From NCBI GenBank assembly GCA_037443685.1, contig JBBINX010000091.1, forward strand, positions 1 to 8,202: DNA of 8,202 bases. The letters are read 5' to 3'. This document shows, in pieces, positions 1 through 6,712 of this stretch. Both the position numbers and the translations under genes were made by a program. This DNA comes from JAHJRJ01 sp037443685 (lineage in GTDB: Bacteria; Bacteroidota; Ignavibacteria; UBA10030; BY39). The notes under the pieces are model-generated. The model saw nothing but the letters and a program-made list of their open reading frames with translations, ran no database searches and was not told the DNA's origin. How positions within the stretch are numbered: position 1 is the first letter of the stretch; the number at the start of each line of letters is the position of its first letter.

Positions 1-82
1 GACAGATCAAGAATTTATCCTCCGTTCCGATATTGATTATGAAACAAAACAGCTGGTTGATAAATTAGACCTGTCGTACTAA
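1..82 (+). CDS. C-terminal end of an unidentified protein (5' truncated)
   Basis: Reading from base 2, one + strand frame stays open to a TAA at 80-82 and gives 26 residues ending in KLDLSY. The other two + frames hit stops within the first 65 bases. The fragment is acidic (EFILRSDIDYETKQLVDKLD) and carries no motif I can name, so no function is proposed. The strongest support for a real gene is the strand-specific intrinsic terminator that begins 42 bases after the stop in the same orientation. It converges on the minus-strand operon that ends at 212. Confidence 0.6.
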   Translation, partial: TDQEFILRSDIDYETKQLVDKLDLSY

Positions 83-124
83 ATGAGACAAGTTGGGAAG
101 TAGCGAAGTTTATTACAAAATAAT

Positions 125-163
125 GAAGCCGATTCTCGAGTGAGGGTCGGCTTCTTTTTTTTT
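125..163 (+). terminator. Rho-independent terminator of the upstream + strand gene
   Basis: The arms GAAGCCGATTCTC (125-137) and GAGGGTCGGCTTC (142-154) form a continuous 13-bp stem around a GAGT tetraloop, followed directly by nine T (155-163). Two of the pairs are G-U wobbles (133/146 and 134/145), which form only in the + strand transcript; in the minus transcript they become A-C mismatches. The long T run is also only on the + side. The element is therefore oriented to end the gene that stops at 82. It could act weakly on the opposing operon. Confidence 0.93.
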
Positions 164-211
164 AAGTTATCAATAAACCGATGAATTCTTAGTTGTCATG
201 TCAATAGCAAG

Positions 212-1306
212 TCACTGTATCTCTGTTGGTAATCTCTGCGTACATTCATCCAGTTCACAACAAAAGTGACACACGCGCTTATGAGCATGGAATTTATTCA
301 ACTCAACGTCGGTAGAAAGGTAATCCGTTATTACTGGTTCGACTTTTAGCAAGTCCGTACTTAAATATTTTTTATTATCGTCGGAGAAAACCGTAGCCAC
401 AACTGCATCCTCACCAAGTTCATTCTGCACCATCAACGCGCCGATGAAGTTAGCGCCCGACGAAATTCCGACTGCGAGTCCTAATTTTGCAGCAAGTTTT
501 TGTGCCATTATAATCGCGTCGCCATCGTGAACTTTTATCACCTCATCGAGTTTGTCAAGTTGCACAATCGGGGGAATAAACTCGTCAGAAATTCCTTGTA
601 TTCTATGAAATCCGACTTTATGTCCTGTTGTAAGTGTGGGCGATTCAGCCGGCTCGAGCGGATGAATTTTAACAGAGGGATTTTTTGAACGTAAAAAACG
701 CCCCACACCCATAACCGTTCCGCCGGTGCCTACACCGGCAATGAAAGCATCCGGTGCCAGCGAACTGAAATTAAGCTGCCACCAAATTTCCGGTCCTGTC
801 GTTTGTTCATGAGCTTCAACGTTTGCACTGTTAGAAAACTGGCGTGGCAAAAATACGTTTGGGTTCTGCTTCGCAAATTCTTCTGCCATTCGAATGCTGC
901 CGATAAAACCACCTTGTTCACGACTAACAGGAATAATCGTCGCTCCTAAACTCCGTATGAGATCTATTCGTTCACGGCTCATCCAGTCGGGCATAAAAAT
1001 AGTGACAGAATGACCGAAAGCGCGTCCTAAAGCTGAAAATGAAATTCCTGTGTTGCCGCTCGTTGCCTCTACGATTGTATCTCCTTCTTTGATATGTCCT
1101 TCCCAGTATGCGTTTTCTAAAATATGGATAGCCATTCGATCCTTGATACTTCCCGTCATATTTAGATTTTCTGCTTTAGCATAAATCACCCGCTTCTTTC
1201 CCCGGAAAGTGAAATCAATCGCAAGCAGCGGCGTATTACCGATTAGGCGTTTAACACGATTAAATTGATCTGTGTGCTTGAGCGTTGTAGTTGCGGTAAT
1301 TTTCAT
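212..1306 (-). CDS. Cysteine synthase family PLP-dependent enzyme with Cys-rich C-terminal tail
   Basis: This is a fold-type II PLP enzyme of the CysK/CysM family (364 aa). Members make L-cysteine from O-acetylserine (or O-phosphoserine) and sulfide, or run related beta-replacement reactions such as cystathionine synthesis. Visible motifs are LIGNTPLL (21-28), the PLP lysine K55 in TGSIKDR, the substrate loop TSGNTG (82-87), the phosphate-binding GTGGT (193-197), IQGIS (236-240) and ISSGAN (281-286), whose Ser should contact the PLP ring nitrogen. CysK proteins are usually about 310-325 aa. The excess is mainly a C-terminal extension (about 310-364) with C346, C349, C350 and C355 in CHFCC-x4-C, possibly metal- or redox-linked. 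The ATG at 1306 has a weak purine stretch GAGAAAAG at 1311-1318. It is the last gene of the operon, 41 bases after xerD, with no clear terminator of its own. The exact substrate cannot be set from sequence alone. Confidence 0.88.
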   Translation of the reverse strand: MKITATTTLKHTDQFNRVKRLIGNTPLLAIDFTFRGKKRVIYAKAENLNMTGSIKDRMAIHILENAYWEGHIKEGDTIVEATSGNTGISFSALGRAFGHSVTIFMPDWMSRERIDLIRSLGATIIPVSREQGGFIGSIRMAEEFAKQNPNVFLPRQFSNSANVEAHEQTTGPEIWWQLNFSSLAPDAFIAGVGTGGTVMGVGRFLRSKNPSVKIHPLEPAESPTLTTGHKVGFHRIQGISDEFIPPIVQLDKLDEVIKVHDGDAIIMAQKLAAKLGLAVGISSGANFIGALMVQNELGEDAVVATVFSDDNKKYLSTDLLKVEPVITDYLSTDVELNKFHAHKRVCHFCCELDECTQRLPTEIQ

Positions 1307-1347
1307 AATTCTTTTCTCAAATATATTTTTTTGTATTATGAACTAAC

Positions 1348-2220
1348 TCATCCTCTCGGATGAAATGTTTTATGAACTTCTTTTAAATATTCTCTATCAA
1401 TATGTGTATAAATTTCAGTTGTCGAAATATCGGAGTGACCTAACATCTCCTGAACAGCACGCAAATCGGCGCCACCCTCAAGCAGGTGAGTTGCAAATGA
1501 ATGTCTGAATGTATGCGGGTGAACGGCTTTTGTAATACTCGCCTCTTTCGTATATCTTTCTACAATATTCCAAATTGTCATACGCGATATTGGTTTACCA
1601 CGTGCATTCAAATAAAGCATATCGTGAGACGTCGTCTCCACTAAATTAATTCTAACTTCTGCTTGATATTTCTTTATCCATTCGAGTGCTGGCCTCCCGA
1701 TCGGGATGATTCTTTCTTTAGAACCCTTGCCGAAAATTCTAACGACCCCCATACCGATATTTACATCCGATTGTTTTATTCCAATCAGTTCTGAAACTCT
1801 AACTCCCGTTGCATANNNNNNNNNNNNNNNNNNNNNNNNNNNNNNNNNNNNNNNNNNNNNNNNNNTCGAATCGATTTCGTTTTGCGTCATTACGTCATGT
1901 AAGTTTTTCGGTAATTTAGGAGTTGTTACGTTTTGAGTTGGGTCGCTTTCAGTTATCCCCTCGCCCACTAAAAATTTATGAAAACCTTTTATCGTAGAAA
2001 TACTCTGTGAAATACTTTTTGGCGATACTAAAACTTTTATTAACGATTTAACAAATGCGGTGACCTCGTCCTCAGTAATCTCATCGGGTTCATCTACACC
2101 TTTTGTTTTTAAAAAATTAATGTATCTGTTTATATTAAATTTATATGCGTCGATGGTGTTCTTAGAAGAATTTTTTTCTAACGTAAGATAGTGTATGTAA
2201 GAACGTAAATACTGGTTCAT
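1348..2220 (-). CDS. xerD: Tyrosine recombinase XerD (interrupted by assembly gap)
   Basis: Site-specific tyrosine recombinase that, with a XerC partner, resolves chromosome dimers at dif. The N-terminal SAM-like core-binding domain covers about residues 1-90 (YLRSYIHYLTLEKNSSKNTI onward). The catalytic domain shows R141 (ATGVRVSEL), K165 (FGKGSKER), H236 and R239 (PHTFRH), H262 (LGHSD) and the nucleophile Y271 (TEIYTH). These spacings match E. coli XerD closely. The C-terminus HKTFHPRG is typical of Xer proteins rather than phage integrases. Residues 119-135 are unknown because 50 Ns fall between EIDS and YATG. The ATG follows the pgpH stop by a single base, so translational coupling is likely; no Shine-Dalgarno is visible. 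With the expected 22 hidden residues the protein would be about 295 aa, close to the 298 of E. coli XerD. XerC is the alternative, since the two are hard to separate without a tree. Confidence 0.9.
   Translation of the reverse strand: MNQYLRSYIHYLTLEKNSSKNTIDAYKFNINRYINFLKTKGVDEPDEITEDEVTAFVKSLIKVLVSPKSISQSISTIKGFHKFLVGEGITESDPTQNVTTPKLPKNLHDVMTQNEIDSXXXXXXXXXXXXXXXXXYATGVRVSELIGIKQSDVNIGMGVVRIFGKGSKERIIPIGRPALEWIKKYQAEVRINLVETTSHDMLYLNARGKPISRMTIWNIVERYTKEASITKAVHPHTFRHSFATHLLEGGADLRAVQEMLGHSDISTTEIYTHIDREYLKEVHKTFHPRG
1816..1865. other. Assembly gap (50 N) inside xerD
   Basis: Exactly 50 undetermined bases. Both flanks belong to the same xerD reading frame: two Ns complete a codon begun at 1866 and the other 48 make 16 codons, so the gap happens to be in frame as drawn. 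A round number of this kind suggests a scaffolding placeholder rather than a measured length. Confidence 0.97.
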
Positions 2221-2221
2221 A

Positions 2222-4504
2222 TTAGTTTTGAATTATTGGCGGATTGTTTGTATCTCCACTTTTTGTGCGTATATTGCTTATTAATTCTCCTATCTGTGTT
2301 TTTGTGTATTCTATTCTTTGATGATAAATACCGGTCAAAATATTAAGGAATGCCTTTTTAATGTTTGTCAAGTCGCGTAATGTTAATTCACACTCGTCTA
2401 ATTGTCCTTCTAAAAATCGTGCTTTTATTCTGTCGTCTATAGCCGCCTCTAATTTTTCAGGAGTTGGTTCCTGCGTAGAGCGAGTGTATGCTTCAACAAC
2501 GTCGGCAAGCATAACTATTCCGGCTTCTTTCGATTGTGGTTTAGGTCCGGGGTATCGGTAGTCTTCTTCCCTAACCTCAGCAGTCAGTTTTTTAGCTGCA
2601 GCTTGTTTCATTGCTTTTTCATAAAAGTAAGAAATCAATGTAGTGCCGTGGTGCTGAGGAATGAAGTCAGTGACCGATTTTGGTATGCCATATCCGCGGG
2701 CTAACTCCACTCCTTCTTTGACGTGCGAGATGATTACGAGCGCACTCATTCGGGCAGTTAATCTATAGTGTCGGCTTTTTTTCTGCACTTCATTTTCAGC
2801 ATAGTATTCTGGTTTTAATGATTTTCCGATGTCGTGATAGTATCCACCAACCCGCGCAAGTATTGAGTTTGCTTTAATCGCATCGGCGGCGGCTTCGGCG
2901 AGTGTACCGATTGTCATACTGTGATGAAATGTTCCCGACGCTTTTTCACGCAATGTTTTTAGAAGCGGATGGTTTTGATCTGATAACTCCAATAATGTCA
3001 AGTCTGTGGTTACTCGGAATGATTTTTCAAAGAAGATTAGTAACCCGTATGTCAAGACGGGGGAAAATACCGCGTTCGCGAACGAAAAAGTAAGCTCCTG
3101 GAGAAAAACAGCAAATGCTTCAGACCGCTCAAGAGCAAGTGCAATTATCGTTAGGGCATAACCAGAAAAAATAAAAATCAGGGACCTGAAAATTTGTGTC
3201 CGGTGTTTGATATCGCGAACAGTATATGCGGCTAACGCACCTGCTACCAACGAAGCTAATGCTATATCGTAATCGTTCCCGCGGATGCCTGCTATTAAAA
3301 GCGCCATAACGACTGTGCCGTAAAAAGCTACACGCGAATCGAAAATGATTGTTAGAAGCATAGCAGAAGCGGGTAGAAATATCAAATATTGTATTGGGGC
3401 ATTTACATCTATCTTCATGGACAGGTGAGCAAAAAATGCCTGCATTAATATCAAGATTGCAATTATTGATAACTTAGAATTGTCGTGGAAAATCTTTTTT
3501 CTGAAAAGGTAAATATAAATTCCGTAAAGCAACAAGATTAAGGTTGTATGCAATATTATACCCACTTTACGCATTATTTTCTCGCCGAACGTTTCTCTGT
3601 CGGTCTTAGCTTTACCAAAAGATTCGAGCTTTAATTTTGTTTCCGGAGTGATACGTTCGTGTTTGCTGACTATTCTTTCATTTTCCTGAATAAAACCGAC
3701 GGTTAGTGGAACATTTTCGACGGCAGCAGAAATTAATGCATCGGTCTCAGCTTGATTGAAAATTATATTCGGTTGAATTATCTGTTCAACTATTATTATC
3801 GCTAACCTTGCCAATTCAATATTGCTGTAATGGTCAAAAATTTTTCCTCTAGCTACAATTATAGCGCTGTCTAAATCCAAAAAATTATGAACAGGAAGAA
3901 TTGTTTCCGTATTTCCTTTGCGAATCGCAATTTCTGTTTTTTGTATTGAACTGAATCTTTGGTTTATTATGCCGCGATTAAGAATATCAACAATTGTTTT
4001 TAACAGAAAACTTTCTATTTTGTCGAAATCGGTCGTGTAAATTAGCGATTCAAAATTGAGCGATATAATTTCGGCGGGTAAGAGCAACTTTAAATAATTG
4101 AGCTCAAGCGAATCGCTTGAAGTCGGATTTTTCTTTAACTTATTCTTAATCTCACGAATAGATTTTAAGTTTTTGATGCGTGTGCGAAGATTTTCAATTT
4201 GAACTTTGGTGCTCGCATCATCTATTGTAAATACTTTATGTACGCTTGAAATAGCTTCTTTTTTACCTTTTTCATAATCTTCTTGGTTTTTGTAAATTGG
4301 AAAAGAGAAGTTGGCAATCATATCTTTTTCAGTCCAAATTGTTCCCACTTTATTCTCATATTCATAAATTTCTGATGAGGGGAACATTGAAGAGGTCAAA
4401 GTTACAAGCACTATCGCAATAATAATTTTTATGAATAAATTATCGCTGAGGCTATTTGTTGCTTTAGAGCCAAGAATTTCTATTTTTTTTGGTAGAAATG
4501 CCAT
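2222..4504 (-). CDS. pgpH: PgpH/YqfF-type membrane HD phosphohydrolase (predicted c-di-AMP phosphodiesterase)
   Basis: A 760-aa 7TMR-HDED/7TM-HD protein. Family members (Listeria PgpH, Bacillus YqfF) hydrolyse cyclic di-AMP to pApA with a metal-dependent cytoplasmic HD domain. One N-terminal transmembrane segment (about 22-40) is followed by an extracytoplasmic domain (about 41-312) and roughly seven hydrophobic segments (about 315-492). The HD domain starts near 520. Likely metal ligands are H527/H528 (TFHHSM), H557-D558 (YYHDIGK), H594 (ISHVKEG), H618-H619 (PQHHGT) and D668 (LADVVEA). The family signature RYPGPKPQSKEA is at 650-661. The full HD set is intact, so activity is expected. The family's usual NPHDKL-type stretch before the second helix reads SRHYRL (577-582). 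The ATG at 4504 lies 47 bases after the GH13 stop without a clear Shine-Dalgarno; the stop is 1 base before xerD. It is slightly longer than the 711-719 aa firmicute proteins. Confidence 0.92.
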   Translation of the reverse strand: MAFLPKKIEILGSKATNSLSDNLFIKIIIAIVLVTLTSSMFPSSEIYEYENKVGTIWTEKDMIANFSFPIYKNQEDYEKGKKEAISSVHKVFTIDDASTKVQIENLRTRIKNLKSIREIKNKLKKNPTSSDSLELNYLKLLLPAEIISLNFESLIYTTDFDKIESFLLKTIVDILNRGIINQRFSSIQKTEIAIRKGNTETILPVHNFLDLDSAIIVARGKIFDHYSNIELARLAIIIVEQIIQPNIIFNQAETDALISAAVENVPLTVGFIQENERIVSKHERITPETKLKLESFGKAKTDRETFGEKIMRKVGIILHTTLILLLYGIYIYLFRKKIFHDNSKLSIIAILILMQAFFAHLSMKIDVNAPIQYLIFLPASAMLLTIIFDSRVAFYGTVVMALLIAGIRGNDYDIALASLVAGALAAYTVRDIKHRTQIFRSLIFIFSGYALTIIALALERSEAFAVFLQELTFSFANAVFSPVLTYGLLIFFEKSFRVTTDLTLLELSDQNHPLLKTLREKASGTFHHSMTIGTLAEAAADAIKANSILARVGGYYHDIGKSLKPEYYAENEVQKKSRHYRLTARMSALVIISHVKEGVELARGYGIPKSVTDFIPQHHGTTLISYFYEKAMKQAAAKKLTAEVREEDYRYPGPKPQSKEAGIVMLADVVEAYTRSTQEPTPEKLEAAIDDRIKARFLEGQLDECELTLRDLTNIKKAFLNILTGIYHQRIEYTKTQIGELISNIRTKSGDTNNPPIIQN

Positions 4505-4525
4505 AAAATATGTTTAAAATATGTT
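4505..4525. repeat. Short tandem direct repeat upstream of pgpH
   Basis: AAAATATGTT occurs at 4505-4514 and again at 4516-4525, separated by one T, giving an 11-bp period immediately before the pgpH start codon. It may be no more than low-complexity AT sequence. On the minus strand it places an A/T-rich stretch where a ribosome-binding site would normally lie. Confidence 0.45.
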
Positions 4526-4551
4526 AAGAAGTTGAATTATAAGCAAACAAT

Positions 4552-6495
4552 TCATAATTCAAGCACTAAGCATTCGTACGGTTTTAAGTTTTGAGCCAGC
4601 TTCCCTTTTTCAATTGGTATTGTTTTACCGGTTATTAAATCGGTAGTCGATTTTTTCTTTGCGCCCAGATATAAGTTCACTTTATTCGATTTGGTTGGAC
4701 TCCCGTTTGCGACTATAAACAAATGATGATAATTTTTCCTTTCAAATATCACTAAATCGGGATGGTTATTATGATAAAATATAAAAGTTTTAGGTGAAGT
4801 ATTGTGGATTAATTTTTTAAACAGATTGCGAACGAAAGAGATATTTTTTATAAAATTAATAAATTCGTTTTTAGAACACCAATTATAAGCAAACTCGCTG
4901 AAGAGCGGAAGTTTGTGTGATTCAAACGTATGTAAATCCTCAGTCGAAAAACCTAAGCCCGTGTTGACGGGAAAGGTTTCACCGATCTCAAATCCATTAT
5001 GAATAAATGGAATTGCGGGAATAAAATTGTTTATTACCCAAGAATATTTTGAATATTCAATACCACATTTTCGGGAAGCAGCTCTGGGCGTATTGTGACT
5101 TTCGGGTGTGGCAAAAAAAGGAATTGGGTAGCCGTCGGCAGCAAAGTTTGTAAGCAACTGTTTCAATTGTTTGCTTTCGTGTTGGGCAGCCCACATATAA
5201 CCAACCACAGCGTTGTAACCTTCATCAACACTTCGCGTGGAGACGGAAAAATTCTCATCCCAGAATGCGAAGTCGTCATTAATTCGCCTTGTACTTCTAA
5301 TCATCTTCTGTTTCAGTTCTACAGGAAGAGCGTGACCCATATCTATCATCACTCCGTCGATACCAAAGGAACGCTGGTAGTGTGGTATAATACCGATGAT
5401 TCTATCCCACAAAGACTTGATGATGTTTTCGGGTTTTGTTAAATTCGTGTCATACATACGGACGGTGTTATATCCGATATAATTGTAAGCGGGGTGTTGA
5501 TAAAGTTTGAGATAAGTAACATCGCTCCACGGCGGCTGAGTATCATTGGGGGGCCAGTCCGCAAAAGCAGAAGGAATGCGTACTCGCGTTCCATCTTCCA
5601 AAATACCGATGTAACTATTACCCTCCTTACGAATGGTCTCACGCTTCGGTGGATTCGTGAACATCTCACGATATAACTTATAGGGTGGAATAAGTTTATC
5701 TAATCTTTGGTCGCTGACTGCACGAAATATGCTTTCTAACTCTTCGTGTTTAAATATTGGTGAACCGTATTTGGATTCATCCGTTGAGCCCGGCTCACGG
5801 TCTTCTATATTTTCTCTGATCCAGTAAAACCATTCAGGATGTTCTTTTACCCAGTCGCTGTCTTTTGCCGTTGTACGGAATACGAACTCAACAACTACTC
5901 TTATCCCTAATTTATGAGCGGCTTCTACAAAAGCTTTAAATTCAATTTCAGCGCCGACTCCAATGTTCGGTTCGCATAAATTCGAGTCAATCTCATACGG
6001 ATTTTTAATTGCGTATGGCGAGCCGAGCGTTCCTTTCTTTCCATCGGAACCTATCGATGTAATCGGAAGCAGATACAACGTATTGGCGCCAAGCGATTTT
6101 ATGTATGGGAGTATAGCTATTGCTTTAATAAATGAACCGGTTTCACGAAAGCCTTCCTCATTATAGGGAAAATCTAACTTACCATTTTGAGCGTGGTTAA
6201 ATGCACATCCCACACGAATAAAAAGATTGTATATAATCGCTGACTTAGTCCATTCACCGTTCTTAGTTTTTTGTTTCTTTCCTGACTTTTGTTTTTGTAT
6301 GTAATCGACTGTATCAAGAAAATATTTGTAAGGATTAATTTTAAGTATTCTCTTGGTGGGATTCTTATATTTATACCCGAGCCAGACAGAAGGAATGCTA
6401 TAATTGAACTTCTGCGATTTCGTTAAGAGATATTTCTCCTTGAGTATATCCCGAATCAATTTAAGATTTGTTTCTCGTACCATTATTCTATTCAC
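4552..6495 (-). CDS. GlgE-like GH13 alpha-amylase superfamily protein with altered catalytic residues
   Basis: A 647-aa (beta/alpha)8 GH13 protein with no signal peptide, so probably cytoplasmic and acting on alpha-glucans. Barrel landmarks: LPYIKSLGANTLYLLPI (129-145), GSPYAIKNPYEID (158-170), LGIRVVVEFVFR (196-207) and the GlgE-like WVKEHPEWFYW (215-225). Region II reads GIDGVMIDMGHALPV (378-392), recalling GlgE D-x-x-H-x-x-P-V, with nucleophile D385. The acid/base is E414 (FWDEN). Region IV reads PESHNTPR (464-471), where canonical enzymes have HD. Thus the invariant Arg two residues before the nucleophile is M383, and the transition-state Asp is N468 (or R471 if aligned to GlgE NTPD). NGFEIGE (500-506) and a beta-rich C-terminal domain (about 565-647) complete the fold. 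The first codon is GTG at 6495; an ATG four codons on (6483) is equally possible, and neither has a clear Shine-Dalgarno. First gene of the operon. Function could be maltosyl or glucosyl transfer, a different glycan reaction, or a non-catalytic role. Confidence 0.82.
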   Translation of the reverse strand: MNRIMVRETNLKLIRDILKEKYLLTKSQKFNYSIPSVWLGYKYKNPTKRILKINPYKYFLDTVDYIQKQKSGKKQKTKNGEWTKSAIIYNLFIRVGCAFNHAQNGKLDFPYNEEGFRETGSFIKAIAILPYIKSLGANTLYLLPITSIGSDGKKGTLGSPYAIKNPYEIDSNLCEPNIGVGAEIEFKAFVEAAHKLGIRVVVEFVFRTTAKDSDWVKEHPEWFYWIRENIEDREPGSTDESKYGSPIFKHEELESIFRAVSDQRLDKLIPPYKLYREMFTNPPKRETIRKEGNSYIGILEDGTRVRIPSAFADWPPNDTQPPWSDVTYLKLYQHPAYNYIGYNTVRMYDTNLTKPENIIKSLWDRIIGIIPHYQRSFGIDGVMIDMGHALPVELKQKMIRSTRRINDDFAFWDENFSVSTRSVDEGYNAVVGYMWAAQHESKQLKQLLTNFAADGYPIPFFATPESHNTPRAASRKCGIEYSKYSWVINNFIPAIPFIHNGFEIGETFPVNTGLGFSTEDLHTFESHKLPLFSEFAYNWCSKNEFINFIKNISFVRNLFKKLIHNTSPKTFIFYHNNHPDLVIFERKNYHHLFIVANGSPTKSNKVNLYLGAKKKSTTDLITGKTIPIEKGKLAQNLKPYECLVLEL

Positions 6496-6517
6496 AAGAG
6501 TCTAAGAATCACAGGGG

Positions 6518-6564
6518 GTCAGTCAATTGCTCGTTAATTCGAAATCGTTGCGAGCTTACCTGAC
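6518..6564 (-). promoter_or_regulatory. Possible hairpin in the 5' leader of the GH13-pgpH-xerD operon
   Basis: In the minus-strand transcript GTCAG pairs with CTGAC (outer, 6560-6564 with 6518-6522) and GCTCG pairs with CGAGC (inner, 6551-6555 with 6529-6533). An asymmetric internal loop separates the two stems and the apical loop is 17 bases. It lies between the predicted promoter and the start codon. Two nested 5-bp stems are modest evidence, and no known riboswitch core is recognised. Confidence 0.3.
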
Positions 6565-6579
6565 GTTTTATGCGTAAAA

Positions 6580-6608
6580 ATAATACAAAAAATCTTTGAA
6601 TGTTGCAA
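6580..6608 (-). promoter_or_regulatory. Sigma70-like promoter for the minus-strand operon
   Basis: Read on the minus strand, a -35 TTGCAA (6603-6608) is followed by a 17-base spacer and a -10 TATTAT (6580-6585). These match 4 of 6 and 5 of 6 consensus bases at ideal spacing. Transcription would begin near 6573, leaving a leader of about 78 bases before the GH13 start. If the host is a Bacteroidota its primary sigma factor may prefer a different motif, which lowers confidence. Confidence 0.5.
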
Positions 6609-6632
6609 TAGAAAATTAAATCAATTTTTATC

Positions 6633-6661
6633 TTGCTTATTAAGCGAAAATTACTTAATCT
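6633..6661 (+). promoter_or_regulatory. Weak candidate promoter for the histidine kinase gene
   Basis: A -35-like TTGCTT (6633-6638), a 17-base spacer and a weak -10-like TAATCT (6656-6661) point toward the kinase start 52 bases downstream. An 11-base perfect inverted repeat, GCTTA-T-TAAGC (6635-6645), overlaps the -35, and ATTAAG/CTTAAT (6639-6644, 6654-6659) spans the spacer. These could form an operator. AT-rich background makes chance matches easy. Confidence 0.25.
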
Positions 6662-6712
6662 TACATCTGAAATCGTATTAAAATAAATTACAAACATAAC
6701 CGTGAGTTTTTG

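Noticed and set aside
193..204. Near-palindrome TTGTCATGTCAA downstream of the cysteine-synthase-like gene
   Set aside because: It has a central mismatch, is only 12 bases, has no T run following on either strand, and is within chance expectation.
1706..1936. Plus-strand open frame spanning the N run
   Set aside because: It exists only because Ns contain no stop codons and is antisense to xerD.
1348..2220. Tyrosine recombinase as an integrase of a mobile element
   Set aside because: Length, HPRG C-terminus, catalytic spacing and operon position next to pgpH fit housekeeping XerD; no att repeats, tRNA or cargo genes are seen.
5095..5442. 115-codon open frame on the + strand
   Set aside because: It lies entirely antisense to the GH13 gene, whose motifs are clear across the same bases; its translation has no recognisable motif.
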